The notes: generated from the sequence alone by a model not told the origin. 10,425 nucleotides of DNA from Nanobdellota archaeon (GCA_023131705.1 JAGLZG010000007.1:1-10425); one strand, 5' to 3'; counted from the first letter of the stretch, positions 1-5,489 are shown. A program made the numbers and translations.

Positions 1-2
1 AA

Positions 3-191
3 AACCTGAAAAAAGGGGATGTAAGCAAGGTTTTTTTAAGCTCAAATTGCGCTCATAATTTAGAAAAGGATATAAAAGGATATTGCAGGATATCTAAAAC
101 AGATGTTGCTGTGCTGGATAAAACAAATGAAGAATTGGGTGTTATATGCAAGAAACCATTTTCTATTTCTGTTTTGAGCATAAAGAAATGA
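3..191 (+). CDS. rpl30e: 50S ribosomal protein L30e, C-terminal part (5' end outside window)
   Basis: This is the last 62 codons of a reading frame that enters from the left edge and stops at TGA 189-191. The translation has VFLSSNC near the start, then DVAVLDKTNEELGVICKKPF, and ends SISVLSIKK. This matches the L7Ae/L30e fold family, and the ELGxxCKKPF segment near the end is typical of archaeal L30e. The protein belongs to the large ribosomal subunit and binds RNA. Archaeal L30e is about 100 residues, so roughly the first 40 are missing here. In archaea the gene commonly sits between the RNA polymerase A'' subunit gene and nusA, and nusA does follow here. Its stop codon overlaps the nusA ATG as ATGA, which fits translational coupling. 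Confidence 0.9.
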   Translation, partial: NLKKGDVSKVFLSSNCAHNLEKDIKGYCRISKTDVAVLDKTNEELGVICKKPFSISVLSIKK

Positions 192-601
192 TAAAGATAA
201 AATATGATATGGCTGTTATGAAGTATATCTCTTTGTTTGAGACAGTTACAAGGACTAAAGTAAAGGACTGCATATCTGATAATAATCTTCTTTTTGTTGT
301 AGAGCCTGGTTATTTATCCAGAGCTATTGGCAAAGGAGGGGTTAATGTCAGAAAGCTGGAAGGGATTCTTAAGAAAAAGATAAGGATAATTGAATTTAAT
401 CCGGATGTTAAGTTATTTGTTAAAAACCTGCTTTACCCTATAAACGTGGAGAGTATTGAAGAAGAAGATAATGTTATTATTATAAAAGATTCAAGCACAA
501 AGACAAAAGGGATGATCATTGGCAGAGATTCCCAAAACCTCAATTTCTATAAAAGCATTGCAGGAAGATATTTTGATATTAAGGATATTATTGTTAGGTG
601 A
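188..601 (+). CDS. nusA: NusA-like KH-domain transcription factor (archaeal)
   Basis: The protein has 137 residues with two KH-type RNA-binding domains and no S1 domain, which is the archaeal NusA form (about 140 residues). The first KH domain has the GKGG loop at residues 48-51 (AIGKGGVNVRKLE) and the second has IGRDSQN at 111-117. The N-terminus MIKIKYDMAVMKYISLF matches the usual start of the family. The frame is open upstream to an ATG at 146, but that lies inside rpl30e. The ATG at 188 is preferred because it overlaps the rpl30e stop as ATGA and gives the family length. It probably acts in transcription elongation or termination, by family. In many archaea rps12 and rps7 follow; here the next gene is a convergent trpC instead. 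Confidence 0.92.
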   Translation: MIKIKYDMAVMKYISLFETVTRTKVKDCISDNNLLFVVEPGYLSRAIGKGGVNVRKLEGILKKKIRIIEFNPDVKLFVKNLLYPINVESIEEEDNVIIIKDSSTKTKGMIIGRDSQNLNFYKSIAGRYFDIKDIIVR

Positions 602-633
602 TTGTTTTATTGAGTAGATGTTGTATAAAATAT

Positions 634-1440
634 TTACTTTCCTAATAATCCATAAATCTTATTTTCCATGTCCTGCAATGTTGGGTTTATCTTAGCGCTC
701 ATAATTGCTTCTCCAACTAACATGGCGTTAATTCTGGGATGAGACAATTCTTTAACATGGTCATGTGTAAATATACCGCTTTCAGTTACTACGGGATAGC
801 CTTTAGGTATATCTTTTAATAAATTCAATGTTGTGTTTCTATCAACTGAAAAATCATGAAGATTTCTATTATTAATTCCAAATATTTGCGCTTGACCTTT
901 AATGGCTTTCTCAAGTTCTCCTTCATTATGAGACTCCACTAAACAATCCATACCCAGGGTTTTTGCTATACCTATATATTCCTTAATTTGAGCAGGATTA
1001 AGTATCGCTGCTATCAATAAAATTGCATCAGCACCATAACATCTTGCTTCATATATTTGAGCAGGATCAATGATAAAATCTTTCCGTAAGAGAGGAATAT
1101 CCACAACATCCCTTACTCTTCTTAAATAATCAATTTCTCCATCAAAATGGGAATCTGTCAGAACTGATATAGCTGATGCACCACTTCTTTCATATAATCT
1201 TACAATTTCTTCAGGTTCAGCACCAGGCCTTATCTCTCCTTTTGAAGGAGACGCTTTCTTAAATTCTGCTATCAAGTTCATACCTGGTTTTGAGATTGCA
1301 TCTGCAAAATTTATGGTAGATAGGCAGGTCTGCACTTCATGCTTATACATATCTATTACACCAGATTGGTATAATCTATCTACTTCTAATTTCTTTTTTT
1401 CACAAATTTTTAATAATACTGATGGTACATCATTTGACAT
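634..1440 (-). CDS. trpC: Indole-3-glycerol phosphate synthase
   Basis: A complete 268-residue protein of the TIM-barrel IGPS family, which converts carboxyphenylamino-deoxyribulose phosphate to indole-3-glycerol phosphate in tryptophan synthesis. All expected catalytic segments are visible: IAEFKKASPSKG (residues 57-68, with Glu59 and Lys61), LLRKDF (Lys120, the general-acid lysine), LVES (Glu169), INNRNL (Asn190, Arg192), VTESGI (Glu220, Ser221) and the phosphate-binding AMLVGEAI near 239-246. These correspond to the residues known from the Sulfolobus enzyme. Length is normal (about 250-270). No other trp gene is in the window, so it is either a separated member of the pathway or an isolated acquisition. 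It converges on nusA with only 32 bp between the stops. Confidence 0.95.
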   Translation of the reverse strand: MSNDVPSVLLKICEKKKLEVDRLYQSGVIDMYKHEVQTCLSTINFADAISKPGMNLIAEFKKASPSKGEIRPGAEPEEIVRLYERSGASAISVLTDSHFDGEIDYLRRVRDVVDIPLLRKDFIIDPAQIYEARCYGADAILLIAAILNPAQIKEYIGIAKTLGMDCLVESHNEGELEKAIKGQAQIFGINNRNLHDFSVDRNTTLNLLKDIPKGYPVVTESGIFTHDHVKELSHPRINAMLVGEAIMSAKINPTLQDMENKIYGLLGK

Positions 1441-1462
1441 AACCTATGAGAACTGATAGTCT

Positions 1463-1470
1463 TTTATAAA
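1463..1470 (-). promoter_or_regulatory. TATA box of trpC
   Basis: On the minus strand the sequence reads CTTTATAAAA, a good archaeal TATA box. Its centre is about 26 bp before the trpC ATG (1440), so the transcript would start at or within a few bases of the start codon. This suggests a leaderless trpC mRNA. No Shine-Dalgarno sequence is seen before the ATG, which agrees. Confidence 0.5.
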
Positions 1471-1507
1471 GTTATCTTCAAGGTTCATTGCTTAAATTTT
1501 GTTTGAC

Positions 1508-1535
1508 ATCGGGATTCCTGTTAAACTCTCCCGAT
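1508..1535. repeat. Short inverted repeat between divergent trpC and 1645 promoters
   Basis: ATCGGGA (1508-1514) and TCCCGAT (1529-1535) form a 7-bp perfect stem with a 14-nt spacer. It lies in the roughly 200-bp divergent gap, outside both predicted TATA boxes, and is more GC-rich than its surroundings. It could be a regulator binding site or a remnant; no T-run follows, so a terminator is unlikely. Confidence 0.35.
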
Positions 1536-1598
1536 AGGGATTGATTTTTAGTGCAATGTTCGGGCGTTATCAATATTAACTTTGTAGTGGTTATGATA

Positions 1599-1612
1599 GA
1601 AAGATTTAAATA
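1599..1612 (+). promoter_or_regulatory. BRE/TATA promoter of the 186-aa protein gene
   Basis: GAAAGA (BRE-like, 1599-1604) directly precedes TTTAAATA (1605-1612). A transcript would begin near 1632-1636, about 10 nt before the ATG at 1645, so the leader is very short. Confidence 0.55.
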
Positions 1613-1644
1613 GTTTGGTTATACACCATGAACAGTGATGCAAG

Positions 1645-2205
1645 ATGACCAATAGTACGATGGAAGAAAAATTGAGAAACGTAAAGGAAGGACTAATAGA
1701 AAAATTGAGTCAAAGAGAACTGGAAGAAAGACAATATTTTCAGACTGTGTATCAGTTGTTACATGATGAAGGGATAGTTAAAGGAGCTTATAAAAATTCT
1801 ACTATACAAGTTGTAGCTACAGTTGCAGTGGGATTAAGGGGTAAACTTCCTGCAGAACAACATTGGGGTCTTGAAAAAAGATATGTTGCCCTTGAAGGAA
1901 GGGAATTATCCACAGAAGTTCAGGAGGATTTAAGAAAATACTCTGAACTTGAAGCAAACACAAATGATTATTTAAGGACCAAAATAGGAAATCAACCAAT
2001 TTTTAAATCCAAATTTGAGAGGATGGTTGAAGATTATTTAATGAGCCAAACTGAGCTATCAAATATGACATCAAAAGATAATCAAAGGGAAGCAGTAATT
2101 CGAATTACAATTAATTTAGATAAAAAATTTAAAGTTCAGGAAGATCCAAAAAAGATTGGAAAATATGATATTCAAAGTATAGAAAGTGCCCTAGATAAAT
2201 TATAA
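1645..2205 (+). CDS. Uncharacterised soluble protein, 186 aa
   Basis: I do not recognise this family. The protein is hydrophilic and probably mostly helical, with no signal peptide and no membrane segment. The first 45 residues are rich in Glu, Lys and Gln (EEKLRNVKEGLIEKL, then RELEERQYF) and could form a helical hairpin or short coiled coil. A less polar central part (residues about 52-70, TIQVVATVAVGLRGKLP) may be the core. The C-terminal third is again charged and ends SIESALDKL. The start at ATG 1645 is supported by the TATA box at 1605-1612; Met6 (1660) is an alternative. It stands alone: upstream is divergent trpC, downstream a non-coding stretch. It is probably a real gene because it has a good promoter and coherent codon use. 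Confidence 0.7.
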   Translation: MTNSTMEEKLRNVKEGLIEKLSQRELEERQYFQTVYQLLHDEGIVKGAYKNSTIQVVATVAVGLRGKLPAEQHWGLEKRYVALEGRELSTEVQEDLRKYSELEANTNDYLRTKIGNQPIFKSKFERMVEDYLMSQTELSNMTSKDNQREAVIRITINLDKKFKVQEDPKKIGKYDIQSIESALDKL

Positions 2206-2262
2206 AATTGATTTGGATGTCTTCTTCTTTTTATTATTTCTTCAAATCTTTGATTTTTGAGC

Positions 2263-2390
2263 ATGTGGGAAAACTGCGTCCGAAGAGTTGTGTTTAAGTT
2301 TATATCAATTCGACCGCAGGGAGTCTATATGTGCGTAGGACTAGGGGGTTCCGTTCATTCTAAAGAGCAAAGCGATACATAAAGAACAAG
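2263..2390. other. GC-richer non-coding stretch with possible RNA structure
   Basis: This stretch between convergent genes is clearly less AT-rich than its surroundings. CTGCG (2274-2278) can pair with CGCAG (2315-2319), and inside it CGAA (2281-2284) can pair with TTCG (2309-2312), giving a stem interrupted by a 2x2 internal loop. A TATA-like TTTATATC (2299-2306, +) could start a plus-strand transcript near 2328. The stretch also contains TAGGGGGTTCC (2342-2352), found inverted at 5389-5399. It could be a small structured RNA or the end of a cassette. I do not recognise any known RNA family. Confidence 0.3.
2342..2352 (+). repeat. Left copy of 11-bp GC-rich inverted motif flanking the HTH-HEPN operon
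   Basis: TAGGGGGTTCC occurs here and, as its exact reverse complement, at 5389-5399. Reading inwards from both copies, ACATAAAG follows (2377-2384 here, and 5370-5377 on the minus strand), at distances of 24 and 10 nt. The two copies bracket the whole seven-gene operon. No target duplication is visible outside them. Confidence 0.45.
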
Positions 2391-2438
2391 TATCAAGGGA
2401 TTAATATTTACTATCATAAAAGAATATCTGCTTGGCAT

Positions 2439-3275
2439 TCACTTACTTTTTTTTATTCTCATTTCTCTATTTTTATTGAATAAGTGTCCTGATTTAAATG
2501 CAATATAGACAAAGATAAAATTAAAGAAAAACATTGTAAAATTTTGTTGAGTAATTATAAATCCATTATCTTTAATCCTATAAACTTCAAGGAGGGTATC
2601 GAAAATGAAGTAAATAATAAAAGTTAAAAAGATTAATCGGCTTGTATACATTTTAAATTGAATTACCTTCTCTGATTTGCTTATGTGCAATTTATTTATT
2701 TTAAAGGTGGTTTTATTGAAATAAACAATCAAAGAAAATGATAAAATAAATATCATTAACTGATGAATAAAACTCAAACCAATCCCTTCAACAGTATAAG
2801 ATACATAAGCAAGAAGGGAATGAAATATTGAAGATAATCCTAATAATAAATAATTGCTCCTGAATTGATGTTCAAAAAAATATTTCAAATCCAGCTTTTC
2901 CCAATCTGTCCTTAATTTTAAGAAGTCTTTTTTCCATACTATATCAAACCAAAGGTATGCCTGATAAATACATAATGCTGAAAATATGATTATAAAAAAT
3001 ATCAGAATCATACTAAATAAATCATAGAATGTTTTAAAATTTGTATAAATTGTAAATAATGGAAGAATAGATAGAAGGACATTCTCCCAATTTTTTTCTT
3101 TATAAAAAGTGTTTACTAAAATAATTGAGATTAAGAATAAGGCAATGATGAACCAATATATTTTAATACTTTGGAAGTAATATGTAATTATGGTAAGAAA
3201 TATGCCAATAATTAAAGCTATTCTCAACCATATCTTATTCTTTATGCCATATTTGTATAATTCAAATAGTCTCAA
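2439..3275 (-). CDS. Polytopic membrane protein, last gene of the HTH-HEPN operon
   Basis: The 278-residue protein is strongly hydrophobic with about seven to eight membrane segments, roughly at residues 15-34, 38-57, 66-80, 84-110, 141-160, 167-187, 211-232 and 244-264. There is a polar loop between about 113 and 140 (WKKDFLKLRTDWEKLDLKYF) and a Lys/Arg-rich end (NREMRIKKSK), probably cytoplasmic. I do not recognise a family or any catalytic motif. The likely start is TTG at 3275-3273, which overlaps the stop of the HEPN gene as TTGA; no ATG or other good start lies near. The coupling implies that it is produced with the HEPN protein and may anchor, transport for or sense with it. By analogy to other conflict systems it could be a membrane effector, but this is inference only. 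Confidence 0.8.
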   Translation of the reverse strand: MRLFELYKYGIKNKIWLRIALIIGIFLTIITYYFQSIKIYWFIIALFLISIILVNTFYKEKNWENVLLSILPLFTIYTNFKTFYDLFSMILIFFIIIFSALCIYQAYLWFDIVWKKDFLKLRTDWEKLDLKYFFEHQFRSNYLLLGLSSIFHSLLAYVSYTVEGIGLSFIHQLMIFILSFSLIVYFNKTTFKINKLHISKSEKVIQFKMYTSRLIFLTFIIYFIFDTLLEVYRIKDNGFIITQQNFTMFFFNFIFVYIAFKSGHLFNKNREMRIKKSK

Positions 3276-4066
3276 TGTAATTTTATCATCCTCAATATAT
3301 CTTGAAATCTCATTTCAACATATTTTAGATCTTCATTTTTTAGAGGTATACAGTGACCTATGGAATTTCTAGAGGGAATGGCTTTATCTATTGTTGCCGA
3401 AAAGGAAGCTTTGTCTTTTTCATCCAAATAGGGCAAAAAAACATTCCAATTTCTTTTGGCAGTAATAATCTCTTTAAGTTGTCCAAGATGGGTGTATTCA
3501 AGTTCATCTTCCCTTTTGTATCCATGATAGGGATATTTCTCAATAGCTTCTTTCACATCCTTAATAATACCATCATTGACTTTTTCTTCCCACCAATTAG
3601 AAACATCTTTACCAAAAACTTTTCTAATAAGTTCCCTAAGTGTGTTCTCTACAATGAATAAATTTTGATAACCTAAAGTCATCTTTTCTATATTTATAAG
3701 CGGTCGATTAGAAAATGGTTTGTCATTTAATCTAGTAATTTTAGGCTTCCTTTTTGCTCTTTTAATTATTTTGTTTATACTTGATACACTTTTTTCCTTA
3801 TTTTTGCCTTCTGGAATGTGACTCATGACTCCACTCTTCTTTTTGAATATGCCCGGGGTTATCCGATTTGCAAGATGACACTTTTTTGCAGCATTCAGTA
3901 CGGTGCTAACATAAGTTTTTGAGAGTTCTAATTCTTTAGCAATTTGTTCATAATTCTTTTTACCATCTGTTGCTCGAAGTATATTTTTCCCTTCTGGATA
4001 ATCTGCTATGAATTCTTTACCGTTTTCTTTTACTTCAGTTAATGAAATTTCTTGTTCATATGCCAT
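3272..4066 (-). CDS. HTH-HEPN protein (Swt1-like HEPN domain)
   Basis: The 264-residue protein has two parts. Residues about 27-68 are a helix-turn-helix (NYEQIAKELELSKTYVSTVL, then NAAKKCHL), followed by a basic linker (about 86-115, including KRAKRKPK). The C-terminal half (about 132-262) resembles the Swt1-type HEPN domain: LRELIRKVFG, the WWEEKV segment at 158-163, a long middle helix region, and RNSIGH at 233-238. Arg233 and His238 form the Rx4H motif that is catalytic in HEPN RNases, and Asn234 follows the Arg as in many active members. By family it may cleave RNA; the HTH suggests nucleic-acid or partner recognition. AGAGGAAA precedes the ATG by about 5 nt. It lies 10 nt after the last small HTH gene and overlaps the membrane protein gene by 4 nt. 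Confidence 0.85.
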   Translation of the reverse strand: MAYEQEISLTEVKENGKEFIADYPEGKNILRATDGKKNYEQIAKELELSKTYVSTVLNAAKKCHLANRITPGIFKKKSGVMSHIPEGKNKEKSVSSINKIIKRAKRKPKITRLNDKPFSNRPLINIEKMTLGYQNLFIVENTLRELIRKVFGKDVSNWWEEKVNDGIIKDVKEAIEKYPYHGYKREDELEYTHLGQLKEIITAKRNWNVFLPYLDEKDKASFSATIDKAIPSRNSIGHCIPLKNEDLKYVEMRFQDILRMIKLH

Positions 4067-4076
4067 TGGTTTCCTC

Positions 4077-4289
4077 TTATTTTTTCCGTTTAAGTCTCCT
4101 AAGTACTACATCAATATTTTGTCTACTTTTACTTGTAATCTCAGCAATTTCTGAGGAATTGAGTCCGAGCTGGCTAAGATAAGAAATTTTATCAGCATCT
4201 TTGATGGGATTTATCTTATTGCTACTTAATAAAAGATTTATCATAACATCTAAGCGTTTAATTATTTTCTTAGCATCATTTGATTCCAT
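4077..4289 (-). CDS. Small HTH protein 5 of tandem array
   Basis: A 70-residue member of the five-paralogue array. An N-terminal helix with KRLDVMINLL (residues 11-20) corresponds to the KKLDIIIALL segment of its neighbours. The HTH spans about 36-66 with LGLNSSEIAE as first part and SRQNIDVVLRRL as predicted recognition helix; the tail is RLKRKK. It lacks the ATQG element seen in copies 2 and 4. Three starts are possible: GTG 4298 (overlapping the previous stop), ATG 4295 and ATG 4289. I chose 4289 because AGGTGA at 4300-4295 lies 5 nt before it and the protein then aligns with the starts of its paralogues. It is 10 nt upstream of the HEPN gene and thus the best candidate for a direct partner. 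Confidence 0.8.
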   Translation of the reverse strand: MESNDAKKIIKRLDVMINLLLSSNKINPIKDADKISYLSQLGLNSSEIAEITSKSRQNIDVVLRRLKRKK

Positions 4290-4294
4290 ATTCA

Positions 4295-4492
4295 TCACCT
4301 AGTTTTAAATTTTTTGTTCCTAAAATCCCATGTTTTTAATGTACCTATAGGAACACCAAGTAATTTACTGATTTCACTGTAAGGATATCCCATAGTTTTT
4401 AATATTTTAAGTTTGTTTTCATCTTCTTTTCCTTGAGTAGCTAGTAATGCAATGATTATATCCAATTTCTTCAATATTTCAGTATCACTCAT
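4295..4492 (-). CDS. Small HTH protein 4 of tandem array
   Basis: A 65-residue protein and the clearest version of the array family. The first helix contains ILKKLDIIIALLATQGKE (residues 6-23). Then comes DENKLKILKTMGY and an HTH that resembles sigma-70 region 4 or similar phage-type HTHs: YSEISKLLGVPIGTLKTW (38-55). It ends in the basic tail RNKKFKTR. The ATG overlaps the stop of copy 3 by 4 nt (ATGA). Its role is not known; DNA binding is likely from the HTH, and the conserved first helix may serve dimer or partner contact. Confidence 0.85.
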   Translation of the reverse strand: MSDTEILKKLDIIIALLATQGKEDENKLKILKTMGYPYSEISKLLGVPIGTLKTWDFRNKKFKTR

Positions 4493-4680
4493 TTTCTATT
4501 CCAGCCAACTGTCTTTCGAATGTCTTTCATGCCAACTAAAGGACCAATTTCTTTGTATCCAAATCCAAGTTGTCTTAAGGCAAAAATTTTGTCATCCTTA
4601 TTGTTTATTCCTTGAATCGCAGTTATGGCAAAAATTTTGTCCAATCTCTTGCAAATTTCATTAAATTGATTATCATTCAT
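4489..4680 (-). CDS. Small HTH protein 3 of tandem array
   Basis: At 63 residues this is the shortest copy. It keeps the first-helix motif (EICKRLDKIFAITAIQG, residues 8-24), the DDKIFALRQLGF link and the first HTH helix (YKEIGPLVGM). The recognition helix is aberrant (KDIRKTVGWNRK, with no GT step) and the basic tail is cut short, so binding may be changed or lost. AGGTGAT lies about 7 nt before the ATG, and the start overlaps the stop of copy 2 by 4 nt. Confidence 0.82.
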   Translation of the reverse strand: MNDNQFNEICKRLDKIFAITAIQGINNKDDKIFALRQLGFGYKEIGPLVGMKDIRKTVGWNRK

Positions 4681-4898
4681 TTTTTATCACCTTTCTTTTT
4701 TGCTCTAATCATATCGACAGTTCCTTTTGGAATCCCTAAGAACTTACCGATATCCACATTCGTATATCTCAATCCAACTAAAGTTATTACTTTATCATCC
4801 CTTTCCTTTCCCTGAGTAGCAGTCAATGCAATTAATATGTCAAGTTTTTTATTTATATCTTGCAAGAGACCAACTTCATTTTTCTGTTTTTCAATCAT
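4677..4898 (-). CDS. Small HTH protein 2 of tandem array
   Basis: A 73-residue paralogue with a longer N-terminus. The family motif reads NKKLDILIALTATQGKE (residues 16-32), followed by DDKVITLVGLRYTN and the HTH VDIGKFLGIPKGTVDMI (48-64), with a Lys-rich tail (RAKKKGDKK). It is closest to copy 4 in the ATQGKE and GIPxGT elements, suggesting a recent duplication. AAGGTG precedes the ATG by 7-8 nt. It overlaps the end of copy 1 by 8 nt. Confidence 0.84.
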   Translation of the reverse strand: MIEKQKNEVGLLQDINKKLDILIALTATQGKERDDKVITLVGLRYTNVDIGKFLGIPKGTVDMIRAKKKGDKK

Positions 4899-5115
4899 TT
4901 TTTTTCACCTTTCTTAAAACCGATAATTCCTTTGAAGCATGTGATGGACTTATTCCTAATATCTGTGCAATTTCGGTAGAATCTAAACTGGATTTACTTA
5001 GTTTCGCAACCTGGGACTTGATGTTATGATCCTTATCAGTAATCTGATTACCAAGTATTAAACCCAGCTTTATATCAATCTTCTTTAATATTTCTATCAT
5101 ATTTTCATTTATCAT
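4891..5115 (-). CDS. Small HTH protein 1 of tandem array (first operon gene)
   Basis: A 74-residue protein and the most divergent paralogue. The first helix keeps only the outline (IEILKKIDIKLGLILGNQ, residues 7-24), and the ATQG element is replaced. The HTH has LDSTEIAQILGISPSHASKE (residues 44-63) and a basic end (RKVKKND). The start is secure: ATG at 5115 follows a very strong Shine-Dalgarno sequence (AAGGAGGGGG, 5130-5121), and a TATA box lies at 5154-5161. As the first gene it is a candidate autoregulator of the operon. Confidence 0.82.
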   Translation of the reverse strand: MINENMIEILKKIDIKLGLILGNQITDKDHNIKSQVAKLSKSSLDSTEIAQILGISPSHASKELSVLRKVKKND

Positions 5116-5120
5116 TGATA

Positions 5121-5130
5121 CCCCCTCCTT
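5121..5130 (-). promoter_or_regulatory. Strong ribosome binding site of the HTH-HEPN operon
   Basis: On the minus strand AAGGAGGGGG ends 5 nt before the ATG of HTH protein 1. It is the strongest Shine-Dalgarno sequence in the window and fixes the operon's first start codon. Confidence 0.7.
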
Positions 5131-5153
5131 ACAGAATTAAAAAACCATATTAC

Positions 5154-5161
5154 TATATAAA
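5154..5161 (-). promoter_or_regulatory. TATA box of the HTH-HEPN operon
   Basis: TTTATATA on the minus strand, preceded by BRE-like AAAAG. The transcript should start near 5132, giving a leader of about 17 nt that just includes the Shine-Dalgarno sequence. No other clear promoter is seen within the seven genes. Confidence 0.6.
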
Positions 5162-5183
5162 CTTTTCTATTTCTTATCTTTCA

Positions 5184-5280
5184 CGACGATATAATTGAAT
5201 TGAAATCAATTAAGAGTAAGGTTTTACCATATATAAAAATAAAATAACTCTCTTATCGTCGATAATATTAGATAATATTT
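5184..5280. repeat. Inverted and tandem repeats upstream of the HTH-HEPN operon
   Basis: CGACGATA (5184-5191) is repeated inverted as TATCGTCG (5254-5261). The right arm lies in a palindrome TATCG-T-CGATA (5254-5264). A tandem pair follows: GATAATATTA (5261-5270) and GATAATATTT (5271-5280). ATTGA-AA-TCAAT is a further palindrome between them. The cluster lies 25-120 bp upstream of the operon's TATA box and could hold sites for the small HTH proteins. Confidence 0.4.
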
Positions 5281-5327
5281 ATTAGTAGTAATCAGTCTTT
5301 ATAAATAAAATGCATAAAATACCAGTT

Positions 5328-5405
5328 TTATTTACTTCTGTGTATAGATATAATTATTCTGCGAAGCAGACTTTATGTCCGGAGGACTGGAACCCCCTAT
5401 TTTTT
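5328..5405 (+). ncRNA. Possible small RNA with two hairpins
   Basis: TTTATAAA (5298-5305) could be a TATA box for a plus-strand transcript starting near 5328. Downstream are two small hairpins, TCTGC-GAA-GCAGA (5358-5370) and GTCC-GGA-GGAC (5377-5387), then GGAACCCCCTA and a run of Ts from 5400. I see no reading frame of note and no known RNA family. The hairpins may instead belong to a cassette end. Confidence 0.3.
5389..5399 (-). repeat. Right copy of 11-bp GC-rich inverted motif flanking the HTH-HEPN operon
   Basis: GGAACCCCCTA is the exact reverse complement of the motif at 2342-2352. The copy lies upstream of the operon, so the two face each other across about 3.05 kb containing all seven genes and the presumed control region. 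Confidence 0.45.
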
Positions 5406-5429
5406 GTTTCTTTTTTTCTAAAAAAGAAA
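5400..5429 (+). terminator. T-rich terminator-like segment with A/T hairpin
   Basis: A six-T run at 5400-5405 is followed by TTTCTTTTTT (5407-5416), which can pair with AAAAAAGAAA (5420-5429). Archaeal RNA polymerase ends transcripts at T-runs, so this would stop plus-strand RNA from the preceding stretch. The near-symmetric base content means it could act in both directions. Confidence 0.4.
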
Positions 5430-5460
5430 ATGGAACTCAAATTTTATTGAACTTAACTTT

Positions 5461-5489
5461 CATTAAACCAACTAAAAGTTGGTTTAATG
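5461..5489. repeat. Perfect 13-bp inverted repeat
   Basis: CATTAAACCAACT (5461-5473) and AGTTGGTTTAATG (5477-5489) pair perfectly around a 3-nt AAA loop. It is the strongest hairpin in the 5116-5641 gene-free stretch. No T-run follows directly on either strand, so a simple terminator is not obvious; a regulator site, an RNA hairpin or a remnant of a mobile element are alternatives. Confidence 0.6.

Noticed and set aside
146..187. Upstream extension of nusA to an ATG at 146
   Set aside because: The extension lies in the rpl30e gene; the ATGA junction at 188 and family length support the shorter form.
2263..2382. A 39-codon plus-strand reading frame starting MWENCVRR
   Set aside because: No ribosome binding site, no recognisable domain, and it covers a stretch with RNA-like pairing and a flanking repeat; more likely chance.
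2270..2400. A tRNA, SRP RNA or RNase P RNA in the GC-richer stretch
   Set aside because: No T-arm or anticodon-arm pattern and none of the conserved RNase P or SRP segments is visible.
4077..5115. The small HTH proteins as true sigma factors
   Set aside because: Archaea do not use sigma-70, and the proteins are only 63-74 residues with just a region-4-like HTH; resemblance is at fold level.
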